Origin: Talpa occidentalis
Taxonomy: Eukaryota; Chordata; Mammalia; Eulipotyphla; Talpidae
Reading direction: 5' to 3'
Length of the DNA stretch: 64,000 bases
NCBI RefSeq assembly: GCF_014898055.3
Contig: NW_023601322.1
Coordinates: 10,187,312-10,251,311 of the forward strand
Positions 47,091 through 58,670 of the stretch are shown here, one piece after another; the first letter of the stretch is position 1, and every line of letters starts with the position of its first letter. A program made the position numbers and the translations under genes. The notes beneath the pieces are model-generated. The model did not search any database. It worked only from the letters and a program-made list of their open reading frames with translations, and was not told the origin of the DNA.

Positions 47091-48332
47091 TTTTTTTTTA
47101 ATATTAAATTTTATTTTTATATTCCCCCATACAATTGCAAATGCCCCATTCTGACCCAATCCTTCCCCTCCCGCCCCCCACCCCCAAAAAGTGTCTCTGG
47201 TTCATAGTTTTTTGTTGATTTTGATTTTCACTTTCTTATATTCATTTTCCTGGTCCCTTATTTAAGTTTTCTAGATTCCTGCTATGAGTGAGACCATCCG
47301 GTATTTTTCTTTTTCTTTCTGGCTTATTTCGCTGAGCACGATCCCTTCCAGCGCCATCCATGTTGCTGCAAATTGCATGTGTTTATCTTTTTTGAATGCT
47401 GAGTAATATTCCATGGTATATATGTACCACATCTTCTTGATCCAGTCATCTACTTTAGGGCATTTGGGTTGTTTCCAAAGCTTAGCTATTGTAAACAGTG
47501 CTGCTATAAACATAGGGGTGCAGGTGCTCTTTGGAATTGATGTTTCTGTGTCCTTTGGGTAAATACCTAGGAGTGGAATTGCTGGATCATATGGAAGCTC
47601 TATGTTTAGTAGGTCCAGAAATCTCCACACAGCTCTCCATAGTGGTTGGACCAGTTTGCACTCCCACCAACAGTGCAGGAGAGTTCCTTTTTCTCCACAA
47701 CCTCGCCAACATTTGTTGTTGCTAGTTTTTTTAATATGTGCCATTCTCACTGGTGTGAGATGGTATCTCATGGTAGTTTTGATTTGCATTTCCCTGATGA
47801 CAAGTGATGTTGAACATTTTTTCATATGCCTGTTGGCCATTTGCATTTCCTCTTCAGAGAAGTTTCTTTTTAGCTCTTCTGCCCATTTTTTGACTGGATT
47901 ATTTTCTTTGTTGTTGCTGAGTCTCATCAGCTCTTTGCAGATTTTTGTGATCAGTCCTTTATCATTAGTGTTGGGTGCAAAAATGTTCTCCCAGTTGGTG
48001 GGGTTTCTCTTTGTTTTTGTTATTGTCTCTTTTGCTGTGCAGAAGCTCTTTAATTTGATGTAGTCCCAGCTGTTTATCTTTGTCTTCACTATCACTGCTT
48101 TGGGTGATGTGTCTGTAAAGATGTCTTTGATGTGCAAATCCCGTAGTGTTTCGCCTATATTTCCTTCTATGTATTTTATGGTTTCAGGTCTTATGTCTAG
48201 TTCTTTAATCCATTTTGAGTTGATTTTTGTGTATGGTGTGAGGTAGTGGTCAAGCTTCATTCTTTTGCATGTAGCGACCCAGTTTTCCCAGCACCATTTA
48301 TTGAACAAACTTTCTTTGCTCCAATGCATAGT
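47091..48332 (-). mobile_element. Young 5'-truncated L1 with intact ORF2 C-terminus, 14-bp target duplication
   Basis: The element runs on the minus strand from about 48332 to a T run (poly(A) tail) at 47091-47100. The 3' UTR has the C-rich tract CCCCTCCCGCCCCCCACCCC (47165-47185 region). CCAGTTCACTCTTT flanks the insertion exactly, at 47077-47090 and 48338-48351. Five bases (TCTGA, 48333-48337) between the end of L1 homology and the right duplication look like filler. Pairwise differences from the 59.6-kb copy are only about six in 190 bases compared, so both are recent. The copy interrupts an ancient L2. Confidence 0.96.
47271..48332 (-). pseudogene. L1 ORF2 C-terminal fragment, open but truncated
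   Basis: The reading frame is open from the truncation point to the natural ORF2 stop, giving about 353 L1-derived residues. Some 23 more come from flanking DNA if the ATG at 48401 is used. It lacks the endonuclease and the reverse-transcriptase catalytic domain and holds only the C-terminal region. The cysteine motif is intact, spaced C-X3-C-X7-H-X4-C ([18 protein letters not shown]; residues 231, 235, 243, 248 counted from the flanking ATG). The protein ends SLIAGI, as in L1 ORF2 C-termini. It cannot support retrotransposition. I see no promoter. Confidence 0.93.
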
Positions 48333-48351
48333 TCTGACCAGTTCACTCTTT

Positions 48352-49135
48352 ATGGCAAAACACTTTCTGACTCGTTTCTCTCTTGAAATGATTCCAAACA
48401 TGCCATGGTTTTACCACCTCATTAAAAAGTCAGCTCATCAAAGGTTGATCTTTGATCATCATTGGAGGTTCTTCACACTCTATTTTTCTCAGCTTCTTCA
48501 ACTGTCCTTCTGTATTTTTTTTTTCTATTTTCTCCTTGTCTTTTTGATGTGTGATGATGTAATTCCTCTAGACTTAGTCTTTGGAGATATGTCTTTAGGC
48601 AACATATCCACTTGGATATCTAATAAGCTCCTTAAATTTAAATCTGCCAAAGCTGGTCTCGATAGTGCACCTTTTCCCTGACCGTAAAGTGCTTCTTCCA
48701 CAGTTTCCACAATGACTGCTTTATTTCCCCACTTGCAGAGGTCAAAAATCTTGCTGTTACTTTTGCCTTTCCTTTTCCTCTCAACTCCATTACTGAATCC
48801 ATCAGCAAATTATACTGGCTCTCCCTTCAAAGTGTATCCAGTGACCACTTGCCCTCATTCATGAGAACATTATCACTCACCTGGATGATTGCAACGGTCT
48901 CTTGATTGGCTTCCCTGCTCCTCTGCAGAGTCGTTCTGCTAAAATATACAGCAGAGCATGCCCCTCCTGGAAAGGAATCCCTCCAGGGGCTCTTCAATTA
49001 GAAAGGATGAAAGCTGAAGACTATTGTGGCCTCAGGACACAAACTGGCCAGCCCAGCCTTAGTCCTCTGACCTACTCTTCCACACTCATTCACCTCCATG
49101 CTGACCTTCATGTTGTTCCTTGCTTTTGGCCAAGA
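48352..49135 (+). mobile_element. L2 LINE, right part, after the young L1
   Basis: From TATGGCAAAACACTTTCTGA on, the L2 reverse-transcriptase region and 3' part are recognisable. Landmarks are CCACTTGGATATCTAATAAG, AATTTAAATCTGCCAAAGCT, CTGAATCCATCAGCAAATTA, CACTCACCTGGATGATTGCA and TTGGCTTCCCTGCTCCTCTG. It continues the L2 that ends at 47076, so the young L1 at 47091-48332 is a clean nested insertion. There is no open frame of L2 proteins. Confidence 0.72.
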
Positions 49136-51094
49136 ATCTAGAAATGCCACTAAGTAACCGCTACATATGTAAATATCAGTTGAATCAGTCAGAGTTTGAG
49201 GTATATGGTTGTTTACCAAACACCTACAACAAAGAAAGCATTACAACTTGGATTTGAATGTCCCCAAACCTACTCTCTACTCTATGAGTGATACTCTTTG
49301 TAATTTTGGCAGATGAGTCTGTTGGTCACTCTAAAATAACTGCCAAGAATAAGTTTTAGATTTTAGGATTTTTTAGCATTCTTTTCTGAGTTTACATTAA
49401 ACCATCCAAAAGCAGAAATTTCAGATGTTTTCATTTTTCTTGAAAATGTGTGTTCAACATTTTGACCCTTGAAGATATGGTTGACTGTCTTTTTATTCTT
49501 ATTTCTCATATGGTCTCCTTGAACTGTATCTTACCCCCTACAAATACTGTCAGCAGTTATTTTGTTTATCACAATCTTTTTTTGCCTCTTAGAAAAGAAT
49601 ATAGGTTTTCTTCCATTATTGAACCTTTTATAGATTGTATTTCACAGGGAACCTTTGAACTTATACTAGCTTTTGAATTCATGAGTCCTGAAATGAATTT
49701 ATGGTTCTTGGATAACTCGATGTAGATATGGGGACAGGGAAGAATGATCCCAGCACAGATAAACACATTAACCACAGTTTCAGTAAATAAGCACTGATTC
49801 TTCCTACTGCTGCCAGCTCAGAAAAGATTATTCAGAAGGCTGCTCCCTAGCCTTGGTATTCATAAATCCTCCTTGGAATCAGAGGACACAGGGCCTTTTT
49901 ATAGTTCAGCAGGTTACAGTCCAGCAAAGGGACACAGACCCCACATGCAGAGTGTATCTCTGGGAGAGAGGATGCGTTTTGGTTTGAGTCTAGTTTTCCT
50001 CCCTTCTTTTCAACTCCCTCCCCCTTCTGCCTCATCTCCCAGGGAAAGCAGCTTCCTGGGAGAGGCTGTTGCAGATTCCTCACTGTGTTGTGACTCTGGG
50101 CACAACAGGAGCCACTTTTCTCTCCCAGCTGATAATTTTGTGGGGAGACCTGGTGTGAAAAGTGTTCCTTGGTGCCAAGACCCCTGCTGTTGAAGGACCC
50201 AGCCTCCGAGATGAACCACTGGGTTGTTTTGTTCTCCTGGAGTGCTTGTGGGTTCACGTGACATCTTTTTTGAGTTAAGAGACTCGCCCTTATTGTTTTA
50301 AACAATACAAAACACTCTCAGGGGCCAATGAGGACATTTGTTTGTGGGGAAACAATTTATTATTTTAAATGGTATTTTCTAAAGTGATAATTGCCCTTTA
50401 TCTGATCTTTCTTAAGGAAACTGCATTTCCTTTTCTGCTGCAGACTAATTCAAGATAAATGAATTTACAAGTTTAATACAACTCATTCCATTTGGAAGCT
50501 CCCCAGCTTCAAGATGCTAAGAAAATTGCAGATTTTGGTGTTGTAGAGGGTATAACCAATAAAAATGATGGCAGTGTGGTGCTAGAGTATGAGACTCAAA
50601 TGAAGCTTCTAAAGCAAATAATAGCTTCTGGGATACTTCCCAGACCCCATTTCAGAGATGGCTGTGTAGAGTGACTATCTGACAGGGAATATGTGTGAGC
50701 CTTATTCTCACCTTATACTATGGTCAGATGCAAGCAGGTGGAATGAGTGGCTTCATTTTTCACTTTCGTGCTTAATTGAATTAGATGATCAAAGTTACTG
50801 CTTGATTTGTAACACTATAAACACAGCCTATTTACCCAAATTTTGACTCGTTGACTGACTGTTTTTTGTTGTCTAAAGAGAAGAAGGAAGAAAGGAAGAG
50901 GAAACGATAAAGATAGGGTGCATAGCAAAAAGGAAAAACAGTTTACAAATAAAAATAACCCATTGTAAAGGGATCCTTTTTGGGGGGTGGGATGACAAGT
51001 TATATCTCACTTATACAGCTACATTGTTAATATCATGTAGGTAATTATCTCCTCTGTTGATGTCAAGGTACCATTAGAACCACCAAAAGATCTC
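49136..51094. other. No gene recognised
   Basis: The 152-codon minus-strand frame at 49847-50305 is the longest non-repeat frame in the window. Frames on the other strand (49873-50193, 106 codons) and in another minus phase (50010-50264) overlap it, and it shows no motif, signal peptide or repeat. The local sequence is simply stop-poor and richer in G and C. An old LTR is possible. Confidence 0.45.
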
Positions 51095-51237
51095 AGGCTC
51101 ATTAGAACCAGTGAGCTGGAACCCCACTTAGGTTTCTGAGTATAGTCTCAGAGATTAGTAGGAAAATGTGCATTTCAAGGAAGTTCTCAGAAGATGCTGA
51201 AGTTGCTAATCCTGTGACTAAACTCTGAGAACCACTG
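51095..51237 (+). mobile_element. MER5A-type DNA transposon remnant
   Basis: ACCCCACTTAGGTTTCTGAG, AATGTGCATTTCAAGGAAGT and AGATGCTGAAGTTGCTAATC are followed by the well-kept right end TGAGAACCACTG (to 51237). They follow the MER5A consensus in order. MER5A is a non-autonomous hAT (Charlie-type) element fossil shared by placental mammals. The left terminal repeat is not clear. Confidence 0.72.
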
Positions 51238-52069
51238 ATTGATTTAATCCATTGTGCAAACTTTCTTAGTTCTGGGATCATTACAATAAATTGTTTGTAG
51301 GGTGGTGTGCTTAACTCTGACACACAGAGACATACTTCTCTCAACATTTTACAAGATGTATACTTTCATCACCAATCCTAGTTAATATATAATTGATTGA
51401 TTTCAAAGTATACATTAGCGATATGAATCGGGGGCAGCATAGAAGACACTGATTCCCAGGCTGGAGTAATACATGGGTCCATTCAAGTTACTTGCACAGT
51501 GATGCTAATTTACATTAAAGAAATCGAGCAGATATTCATTAGGTAGCTTGTAAGTTAAACGGTCATTATATGTAAGTCTTAATATAGAAATATGTACATA
51601 AATTATATAACATACAAATAAGCCTATATATATGATAATATATTTTAATATCATATAATTTGAATTCAGGATGAACTCAAAGGAAAGTACGTAAACAAAT
51701 TCAAATTAGCAATTTTAACTTTTTGTAACTGATATTGCCATTTTGAGCAAAGTTAAGCAATATCGGCCTGTGACTACAGCAGGCTCTGCCTTCAAACCAT
51801 CACATGGTTGTGAGTGTGTGGAAAGAGCCACATTTCCACCCATTTTATCTGTCCTGAAGATGTTTCATTAAGCCAGCATACTTGCTGTGATTCGGCCTTT
51901 CTTTGATTTATTGCATCATTTACTTATTAGGTCTGCCTGGCCCCTGAAGTTCTCAGAAATTAGAATAGTATTGCCCAGTGCCAGTGTAAGCATCCATTCT
52001 ATTTTTTGATGCTCTGGTGTAGCTATGGGAGAAAAAATACAGACAAAGACCCTCTGTCCAGGGGCTCAC

Positions 52070-52285
52070 TGCATGAGGCCAGGCAGAAGTCGAAGCGGGC
52101 TGGAGAAGAAAGCAGCGGCTAGATACTGTGGGTCTCAGGAAGCAAGGTAAGGAGTTCCGATTTTCTTCAAATAGCAGAGGGAAACTATTGGAGGATTTTG
52201 TTAAGGATTTGAATTTCCTTAAAGGAAAGCTAGCTGCTGTGTGGAGAATGCACTGTAAATGAGAAGGATGGGAATGTGGCAATGC
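52070..52285 (-). mobile_element. L2 LINE 3'-region fragment, antisense
   Basis: GAAACTATTGGAGGATTTTG, TTAAGGATTTGAATTTCCTT and GCTAGCTGCTGTGTGGAGAA with TGCACTGTAAATGAG follow antisense L2 ('agccattggagggttttaagcagggg...tctggctgctgtgtggagaatggattggag'). Old and diverged. Confidence 0.62.
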
Positions 52286-52519
52286 TTCATTTTAGCTTTA
52301 TCATCCAGCTGATATATGATAGGCCAATATACTCACATTAACTTTTAAGATAATCATCAAAATTCAAACATATAATTCTATGAAGTGTGCAGGGAGAATG
52401 TAAATTTTCCATCATTTTCTAAATAATAAATATCTTTTTTTTAATACCGTAAGGAATACTGAAGTTCCTCAATATAGCCTCTCAGTCTTATGGAAAGATT
52501 GTTTTTGAAGAACTTGTAC
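52286..52519. other. No feature recognised
   Basis: Short AT-rich gap between an L2 and a MIR fragment. Confidence 0.4.
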
Positions 52520-52690
52520 AGGCTTTGAAGTCAGACCTAGTTCCAACACCAGTTGAGCCACTTAAACAAGATGCTTAACCTCACGGGGCCTCTTTCCTCC
52601 AAAATGGGACTAATAATGTTTCTAACTCATGGGTGTAGGGGGTCGGGAGCAAAGAGTCATTACACTGAGCTTTGGGGTGGTCATTTACAT
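52520..52690 (+). mobile_element. MIR SINE fragment
   Basis: CTTTGAAGTCAGACCTAGTT, AAGATGCTTAACCTCACGGG and TTCCTCCAAAATGGGACTAA with TAATGTTTCTAACTCATGGG follow the MIR core ('ttagagtcagac...', 'acttaacctctctgtgcctcagtttcctcatctgtaaaatggggataat'). Confidence 0.72.
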
Positions 52691-54207
52691 ATCTTTACAT
52701 ATATTTAAATAAAGGTGTCAAGAGAAAAATGTAACACAAAATAAAAGCAGGTTAGACACTTCACAATCCAGAGGACCAGGGCAGTTATAATTATCATAGG
52801 TCAGAAAAAACACCCGGGAAATTGAGACTGGGTCAGGATGCAGATGGCCTTCTCCCAGGCTTGGCTTCCTTCTCCTGGTGCTTTTCAGGCATGCCATTAA
52901 GCAGGAAACTCATTGAAGGAGGAAAAAGTCTTTTCCAGCTCTCTGAGAAGAGTCAGTTTACTTCTCTGTAGTTTTTCTTGCTTTGTAGATAAGGAGAATT
53001 TTCATTCAAGGGGCTAATCCATTGTTCAAATTCCCACATTGACCTTTAGGTCAACCTTGCATTTGTATCTTCCGTGGACCACTGAACCCTGCCCCTTGGT
53101 GGAATTATGATGGTACTGGTTTCATAACCATTTGTTAAAATTGGCACCATTTACTTCCATTTGCTTTTGAACTATGCCACAATTCTAATGACTGTCTTGC
53201 TGTTCCCTGAAGAAGGCCTAAATGAGGCATCTCCAGATAGTGTCATGAGATGGGAGGACCCACGTCAATTTTCAGAGATTAAGGGATAGGAAGTAGGGTA
53301 AGAGAGGAGGTGAAATTCAAAGTGTATTCTAAACTCTCTTGATATATATTTCTAAAGAGAAAAACAAAGAATTCTTATTTTGTCCAAATGACACCAGGTC
53401 TGCTCGGTTGCTATGCTATCCTTGCAATTACTTTTGTGATGACAATGAATAAACTTAACTCCTCCACCAAATATGCTTACAGATAATTTCACACCCCAGT
53501 GCAATGCAGCTGCTTCTGCCATGGCCAGTGCTGAACAGCTTAGAGCAGGAGCACATGGGAGCATCAAAGAGAAAGCATAGCAACTATTTCCATTTGAAAC
53601 CATGGCATCAAGAACACTGTATGTTATATCCAATTCAGATTTTTATTCTCTATAGAAAATTCCAAAGGGACAAGAAGTCCTTCTGGTGGTGTGTTTAGCA
53701 AAATGTTTCTAATAACTTTCTAAATGAGCTGGACTTTGGAAGGGAAGATCATGATACATTTTGCCTGGAGTCTTTTTCTCTTAATTTTTAAACTCAGGTA
53801 TGTTTTGAGTGTGTTTCTATTTCATTTACAGTTATCCTACCAAATTGTAGTGTTCGAAGAGTTATTTGACATTGGAGAAGTCCTATACATTTTTTATAAG
53901 TCCAGTTAAGAATTTCTCTTGAACCATAAAGTTCTTTTTTGCCACCCCTAAGTGGAAATCTGACTATAAAAATAACATACATAGAGTTCCTGAATGCAAA
54001 ACCATTAAGGGGGAAAATATTTCTGAAAAACTTTTGTCATCCAATAAGATAATATCCATCTATAGCAAGTCAGATGATGGCCCATTCTTTAATTGTCTAT
54101 AGAAACAAATGGAATTTGTGAAAGGCTATCATCATAGCATTGCAGCAAACAACTAGTCACAGATAGTTCTATCAGAAGATCAATGTCAAGTGAAAAAGTG
54201 GAGAGCA
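52691..54207. other. No gene recognised
   Basis: Opposing frames at 53352-53633 (-) and 53504-53698 (+) overlap and carry no motif. Nothing else stands out. Confidence 0.45.
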
Positions 54208-54800
54208 TGTGACCAGAAAGGGAATGTGGGTCTGCTAGACCTGAACGGCCTGCTCGGCTGCCATTTGGTTACATGCAGTTCTTCCCTCCAATACAATATC
54301 AGAACAACCCAGTCAATCAGTTATCTGACCTAAAAGAATGTATTTTGCCAGACCCTACAAGGGTCCTTTCAAATTAAACAAGAGTAGGACACTCGCTCAC
54401 CTGGGACAATGGGTTACATCACGAGGTACAACCAGAAATTCCCCGGGGGCCATTGACTGATGTGTAACTTTGCTTCCAGAGACTAATCAGTCAGTCTCCT
54501 TGTTGATAAGATTGGAACCATGGCTGGGGGTATGAGGTAAGGTTTCCATTATAACACCAGATCATCCAGCCAATAAAAAAGACCTGGTCAGCAGGCTCAC
54601 CTCCCCCAGAAGCCCTAGATGATCTAAGTACATTGTCAGTTTCACCCACCCCTTCTCTTTGTTCTCCTACCCCATCTAATTGATGCTGTATTATTATTAT
54701 ATCAATAAAAGGGCCAGGATCTTGCTCTTCCGGTAGCATCCTGTGCTGTACAGCTTGCTCCACTACTCCTGTTTGTCAGTGCGGTGTTGTCAACACAGCA
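54208..54800 (+). mobile_element. LTR-like block with AATAAA signal, family unknown
   Basis: The block begins TGTGACCAG and ends near GTTGTCAACA, a TG...CA frame. In it lie a CCAATAAAAAAG stretch, a pyrimidine-rich segment and an AATAAA signal (54704-54709) about 90 bases before the right end. A CT-rich U5-like segment (CTTGCTCTTCCGGTAGCATC) follows. That order is typical of a retroviral LTR (U3-R-U5). I found no flanking duplication, primer-binding site or viral coding sequence, so this would be a solo LTR fossil. The minus-strand frame at 54491-54763 is not a gene. Confidence 0.35.
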
Positions 54801-54879
54801 AGTGAATGTCTTACCCAGGCAACACTTGTGACTGCTGTTTCACCCATTGGGAGGCTAGAAGTCTTGGCCAAATGCCCAG

Positions 54880-55560
54880 GGGATCCTGGTACTTCATTCC
54901 CCAAAAGAAACCTGGGCCCTCGAGTACCTTGAGACTAGCATTAGAATGAGGACCTCAAGATGCTGATTAAAGTAAAGATTTATTGAAAAGGGACAGAACA
55001 AGCAATAGAGTTCCAGGGAGAGTTCTTAAACAACAGGCTTTCTCTGATGCCAGGGCTCGGGATATGTTAGGTTTTGGGGTTGGAGTTTGAAACTGAGAGA
55101 ATTAACCTTTATTGGCTGAGAAAGCAAGAAGAGTGGACCTGGGCAGAGTTCCTTATACATCCAGTGCAGCCCATTTATTGTTGCTAATTATGTAGGCTCA
55201 TGGAGGCTGTGTCCCTATAGCCTCAGTTTGAACTGGTCTGTCCTCAAGATCGGTCACTTCTTTCTTCAACAGGCTAAATAATAAGTTATGTAGAGATAGC
55301 CCAGGAATGCACAGATTGGGGAAAAATTATTAAAAAACAACAACAAAAATCTACAATGGGCCACGGAAACTTATGGCAGCCAGTGTCTGGGCCTAAGAGT
55401 CATCAGATTTATTTAACCTCTTGTTTTACTAGCTTGTTAAAAACAGTGCAAACAGCGAAGTTCTAGCCTTGAGTCCTGTCCATGTCCTGGGACCTTTCCT
55501 GTCTCCAGAGGGTTTAAAGACTTTTTAATCCCATATGCACATTTATTTCTCTCAAACAAC
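54880..55560 (-). mobile_element. LTR-like block on the minus strand, family unknown
   Basis: Read on the minus strand, the block has a U3-like part that includes CCAATAAAGG-type elements. Next comes GGAACTCTATTGCTTGTTCT, then an AATAAA signal (plus-strand TTTATT at 54979-54984) and a U5-like stretch reading to about 54900. The order fits a solo LTR of an endogenous retrovirus. Ends are approximate and no coding remnant is seen. It lies about 80 bases from the plus-strand LTR-like block, so the two are oriented in opposite directions. Confidence 0.42.
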
Positions 55561-57174
55561 TTTGTTGATGGTATCTTCCACTTTAGAGGTAACTCAAATC
55601 TTTATTGAGTAAAGTTATTAAAATTTAGGGGTTAATTCTGTTATTTTGTTTTTTTAGTCCCTTCTCCTGTTTGCTTCCAGTCAAGAAACTGTTTCTTACT
55701 AATGCATTTAGAAATGCTAAAGCCCAGGGTAACTAGGACAAGGGCTTATTCTTGGGATTTTCCAGAAACAAGTTTCTATCATTAGTGATTAAACCCAAAG
55801 CTTGAGTGAAAGGGCTTACAGTTTTCCCCTGATGAACAAATAGACTGTACTCTGGAGAATCTACCTGCTCTGATCTAGGACAGTTCGTGACAAGTGGAAG
55901 CTCAGAATGTTTCCCCAGCATGCAGGTGGGACCAGAAAAGGGGAGCTGAGGGAAGACTGAGGCTTTACCACATGCATTCAGTGGTGGTCCAGTCTGATTC
56001 TGAATTTTGACAGTTCTGTGCATTCTTCAAAAGTGTTCTGTAGATCAGATATGGTCTGGAGAATAAGGGGGCTTATGGGAAGGGCATGGGTCTTCTCTGA
56101 TGCCTTCTTTCTTTTGCCCTTCAACAGCTACTCCTAGTCAACTCTGGTGTGCTGGAGGAGTTAGTTTGGCAATCACTATGATTGCTGCCAGTGGGCTCAT
56201 TGTACAGATGAGAAAACCAGAGGCGACAGAAATGTAGCAAGGTTTATCCAAGTGACGTGACACTAATGAACATTTGGGGCAGAACCTGTTATTTTTTCAT
56301 TGCACTATTGACAAACACTTTCTGAAATGACTGGGTAAGACACAACTCAACTCTGCTGTTGTAGTAAGAGGGCAGACAGAGACACTGCCAGAACAAACAG
56401 GCATGGCTCATTCCCAGTAAAAAGTTATTTATGGAAACTGAAATTTTATTTTTAATATAATTTTTCATGTGTTACACAATATATTCTCCTAGTTTTCTTT
56501 CTTTCTTTTTTTTTTTTGGTCTTTTGTAAAGATTATTCTTACTCCTAAGGCTATCCAAAAATTGGAGTCAGGCTGTATTTGACCTACAAGCTACAGCTTG
56601 GCACTCCCTCTGGGTCACCTGTTTTCCCAACTTCAGTAGAACTTTTCATCCTCTATCTTAAAATATTCAAGATGTTTCTTTGGTTCATAAAATTTCCCTT
56701 TTTTTCCCCCTATTGATGTCTCTCATCCAACTGCCCCACTGCCCTGGCTCATATATTATTTGTGTTTTTCCTACCAGTCTCATCTCCTTTCTTCATAGTT
56801 TTACCTGAGGGTTAAGAGCAGTTTATTGAAAAGTCAGAATTAGGATTCTCATGACTGTTTTGCCACTGAGTGTGTGAATATACACTCAATCAAAGTCGGA
56901 GTTAAAATTAGCTCTCCTTCCTGTCCAATTTCCTCAATTTCAGGGAGGATGTTGAGTGAGAAGACCTGGTTTCCAGCTCTCTCAGTGCTCATGATGTTAC
57001 TGAAGGATATAATAGATTTCATTTTCTCAACTATTGTTTCCTGAGCTGAATTTTCCTAAAAGGATGAGGATCAATAACAATAGAAACAGCAACAATTTTA
57101 ATAACATTATTAAAATAATGACTAAAATTCACTCAGTGATCATTGTAAGATGCAATTTTACATACTGGTAAAGG
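55561..57174. other. No gene recognised; weak antisense MIR at about 56180-56270
   Basis: The 96-codon minus-strand frame at 55733-56023 has no motif. CATTGTACAGATGAGAAAAC and CAGAGGCGACAGAAATGTAG at 56197-56240 look like an antisense MIR core. The rest is AT-rich and unassigned. Confidence 0.42.
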
Positions 57175-57340
57175 GTATAGAATCCATCTGCAAACCTCTT
57201 GGGATAACCCCAGTTCTGTCACTTACTAGCTATGTGACTTTCATTGAGCAAGTTCAGTTGCCTCTGTTTCAGTTTCCCCATCTATAAAATGGTGATGATA
57301 GTAGCTGTATATGCCTTATAGTTTAATAAGACCAAGTGAC
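57175..57340 (+). mobile_element. MIR SINE fragment interrupted by a microsatellite
   Basis: TCTGTCACTTACTAGCTATG, TGACTTTCATTGAGCAAGTT, CTCTGTTTCAGTTTCCCCAT and CTATAAAATGGTGATGATAG follow the MIR core closely. The element probably resumes after the microsatellite, at 57411-57470 (AAATGGTAAGTGCTATGTAA, ATATCAGATGGTATTATCAT). The ATCT array therefore expanded inside the MIR. Confidence 0.8.

Positions 57341-57400
<60 letters not shown>
57341..57400 (+). repeat. (ATCT)15 microsatellite
   Basis: Fifteen uninterrupted ATCT units, followed by a short AT run. It lies inside a MIR and is probably length-variable between individuals. Confidence 0.97.
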
Positions 57401-57412
<12 letters not shown>

Positions 57413-57629
57413 CTTTAAGCAGTCCTGATAAATGGTAAGTGCTATGTAAATATCAGATGGTATTATCATTACCGGCTGGATATAATTTCAACTTCACTCT
57501 TCCATTCCCATATTCCCTCCCATCTCTTCTACTTTTTACTCCAGAGGTAGACATCATTAATGGTTCAGTGTTTTAAAATGTAGACATTGACTATGTATGT
57601 GATGAAAATATTAGTTAATATCATCAGTC

Positions 57630-57850
57630 AATAATATTAGAATTATTGAACACTTGCCATAAAAATCAGACACTCTTCTAAAGTCCTTCTATACATTGAA
57701 TAATTTAATTTTTGTAATGATCCCCTGAGTTGAGACTATTAAAATGCATTGAAGATGCAGCTCAGTCCCTATGAACTGAGATATAGAGAAATTATTGTAG
57801 TTTCACATAGCTACTAAATGTTAGGGCCATATATGAAGGCAAATGATTCA
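57630..57850 (-). mobile_element. MIR SINE fragment, antisense
   Basis: ATTGAATAATTTAATTTTTG, AATGATCCCCTGAGTTGAGA, GAACTGAGATATAGAGAAAT and TTCACATAGCTACTAAATGT with GATTCAGAGTCAAAGCTGA follow antisense MIR ('ctcatttaatcctcacaac', 'gaaactgaggcacagagag', 'cacacagctagtaagtgg', 'gattcgaacccaggc'). Confidence 0.6.
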
Positions 57851-58111
57851 GAGTCAAAGCTGAATAGATGAATGTTGGAAGTTCCAGTGATCAAGTCCAA
57901 GTGTTAGGAGAATGCAGCCTCTGATAGTTCCTGGAAGATTAAACCCAAGAAGTAGCTCTTGAAACTTAGAAGAGTTAATTTTAGAGAATGACAAGAAACT
58001 ACTGCTTTACACAATAGGCAGGAAAACCACAGAATTTATTGTCTCAAAACATATAGAGCCCTCTAGAAGCCTTGGGAAGACAGAATAAACCTATTTAGGT
58101 TTCCTGATCTT

Positions 58112-58206
58112 ACTACATATGATTACTCTTTTGTGGGGAGGACAATAACATATCCCCCCAAATATTGTCACCTCTCCAGGTTAAAGAATAGCAGTTGGAA
58201 TAAAAT
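58112..58206 (+). repeat. 95-bp direct repeat, copy A
   Basis: These 95 bases, starting ACTACATATGATTACTCTTT, recur at 58671-58765 with 88 of 95 positions identical and no gaps. The offset is 559 bases. Flanking sequence on either side of the two copies does not match, so it is not a simple tandem duplication of the whole unit. I see no coding potential. Confidence 0.95.
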
Positions 58207-58670
58207 AAAAATAAAAATCAACAAGCAACTATAAACCAGAGACACACTACGGGGTGGTGGTGGGGAGTGAGGAGAGGAGGGATTAGGGTGATGCAAAAAA
58301 AAATCTAAAATAAAATAATAAAATAAAAAATATGAAACTGACTTAGAGTAGTAATTTCATGTTATATTTGTCTTTTAAATAAGTTTCATGTTTCCACTGT
58401 TTCCTTTTTAAACTCACTTCTTCTTGGCAACCCACAAATCAAATAGGAGGCCATTCCCACAGCAGGGGGTGAGAGGACACCTGTAAACATATTGGATCCC
58501 TGTTAACAGACTCTGCTGTATTAACCTCGGATGGGAACCTTTATTCCTGCGCCGCCCACAGTTCTCCTTGGCAAGACTAAGTCTCAGAAGATTACAATGA
58601 ACTCAGGATAAGAAGGGATTGTTTGGAGAGGATCTACAAAAATTTGAACACCCCAGTGGGATAATTTCAG

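Noticed and set aside
47602..48063. 153-codon plus-strand frame with hydrophobic runs that look like membrane segments
   Set aside because: It is the antisense shadow of L1 ORF2. The same shadow appears in the other copies (for example 60641-60934).
49847..50305. 152-codon minus-strand frame, longest outside repeats
   Set aside because: It has no motif, signal peptide or domain, and frames in other phases and on the other strand overlap it. Low stop density from base composition explains it.
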